Source of the DNA: Parabacteroides merdae ATCC 43184
Lineage (GTDB): Bacteria > Bacteroidota > Bacteroidia > Bacteroidales > Tannerellaceae
Direction: 5' to 3'
DNA length: 64,000 bases
Assembly (NCBI RefSeq): GCF_025151215.1
Contig: NZ_CP102286.1
Span: forward strand, 1,674,001-1,738,000
The notes beneath the pieces are model-generated. The model ran no database searches, had not been told where the DNA came from, and saw nothing but the letters and a program-made list of their open reading frames with translations. Below, in pieces: positions 63,725-64,000 of this stretch (position 1 is its first letter; the number at the start of each line of letters is the position of its first letter). The translations under genes and the position numbers were made by a program.

Positions 63725-64000
63725 TCTTTATCTTCTTTATTCATTAATAAATAAACAATCGGGATGATGAAGCCGTTCAGGAAAGTGGATGTCAGCAGAC
63801 CTCCTAAGATAACGGTCGCCATCGGACTTTGTATCTCGTTGCCTGGCAAATCGCCGTTCAGCGCAAGCGGGATTAACGCGAGAGCCGAACTGAGCGCCGT
63901 CATCAGGATAGGATTCAAACGGTCCATAGAACCTTGCAGGACGGCTTGTTTCAACGGTACATTCTCTACAGTCCGAAGATGCGTGTAATGGCTGATCAGC
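63721..64000 (-). CDS. RND efflux permease, CusA/CzcA-like, C-terminal end only
   Basis: About 92 C-terminal codons are in the window; the gene continues past base 64000. MDRLNPILMTALSSALALIP, then LPGNEIQSPMATVILGGLLT and the last helix FLNGFIIPIVYLLMNKEDKE match the end of heavy-metal RND pumps (the RLRPILMTAL motif, here RLNPILMTAL). Its stop overlaps the TolC start. Confidence 0.85.
   Translation of the reverse strand, partial: LISHYTHLRTVENVPLKQAVLQGSMDRLNPILMTALSSALALIPLALNGDLPGNEIQSPMATVILGGLLTSTFLNGFIIPIVYLLMNKEDKE

Overview
The window looks like a chromosomal segment of a gut Bacteroidales bacterium, most likely Parabacteroides or a close Tannerellaceae relative. This is inferred from the gene set (V-type ATPase operon with a DUF2764 gene, DUF6261, an UpxY-type NusG paralogue, GH92/GH84/GH31 glycosidases, 6-bladed-propeller lipoproteins, M56 peptidase with a TonB-plug-like tail). 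It is also inferred from promoters of the Bacteroidetes TAnnTTTG type, often TATCTTTG. No rRNA, tRNA, prophage, conjugative or CRISPR locus was seen.

Layout. 1-2922: aromatic amino-acid genes (aminotransferase cut by the window edge, DAHP synthase-chorismate mutase fusion, prephenate dehydrogenase). 3050-7610: DUF4833 protein, topoisomerase III, NUDIX hydrolase, stand-alone AICAR transformylase. 7651-7816: small inverted-repeat element. 7910-13626: DUF2971 protein, DUF362 plus membrane polyferredoxin, tgt, LptG/YjgP-type permease. 13640-14254: non-coding element with about 100-bp inverted arms and a 23-bp-period palindrome array. 14530-21283: lipoprotein and an RND efflux operon, all on the minus strand. 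21635-25501: large secreted GH31 enzyme with dockerin and cohesin-like modules. 25665-30343: menaquinone operon menD-menB-menC-menE. 30397-36790: two DUF3857 proteins and a GH84 hexosaminidase. 36868-40818 (minus): Gfo/Idh/MocA oxidoreductase and a BlaI / M56 / propeller-lipoprotein operon with clear operators. 40934-41150: 41-bp-period dyad array before a DUF6261 gene. 42064-43364: gene-poor stretch with duplicated, probably structured elements, then an HU gene. 43691-46129 (minus): S9 peptidase. 46259-53963 (minus): V-ATPase operon K, I, D, B, A, DUF2764, E. 53964-54731: repeats, including a second 23-bp palindrome array. 54732-56755: GNAT and cobQ. 56766-57760: orphan UpxY-like gene, histidine-kinase remnant and half of a palindromic repeat. 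57760-64000 (minus): two GH92 mannosidases and a second efflux operon cut by the window edge.

Most genes are ordinary housekeeping or glycan-foraging functions. GH31, GH84 and the two GH92 enzymes fit degradation of host or dietary glycans. The menaquinone genes, polyferredoxin and a V-ATPase rotor with Na+-site residues fit anaerobic energy metabolism.

The least-explained content is non-coding: the 41-bp dyad array, the twin 23-bp palindrome arrays, the duplicated structured element upstream of HU, and several palindromic intergenic repeat families that have supplied the C- or N-terminal codons of neighbouring genes. All function and family calls come from reading the sequence and remembered family features; no database search was run.
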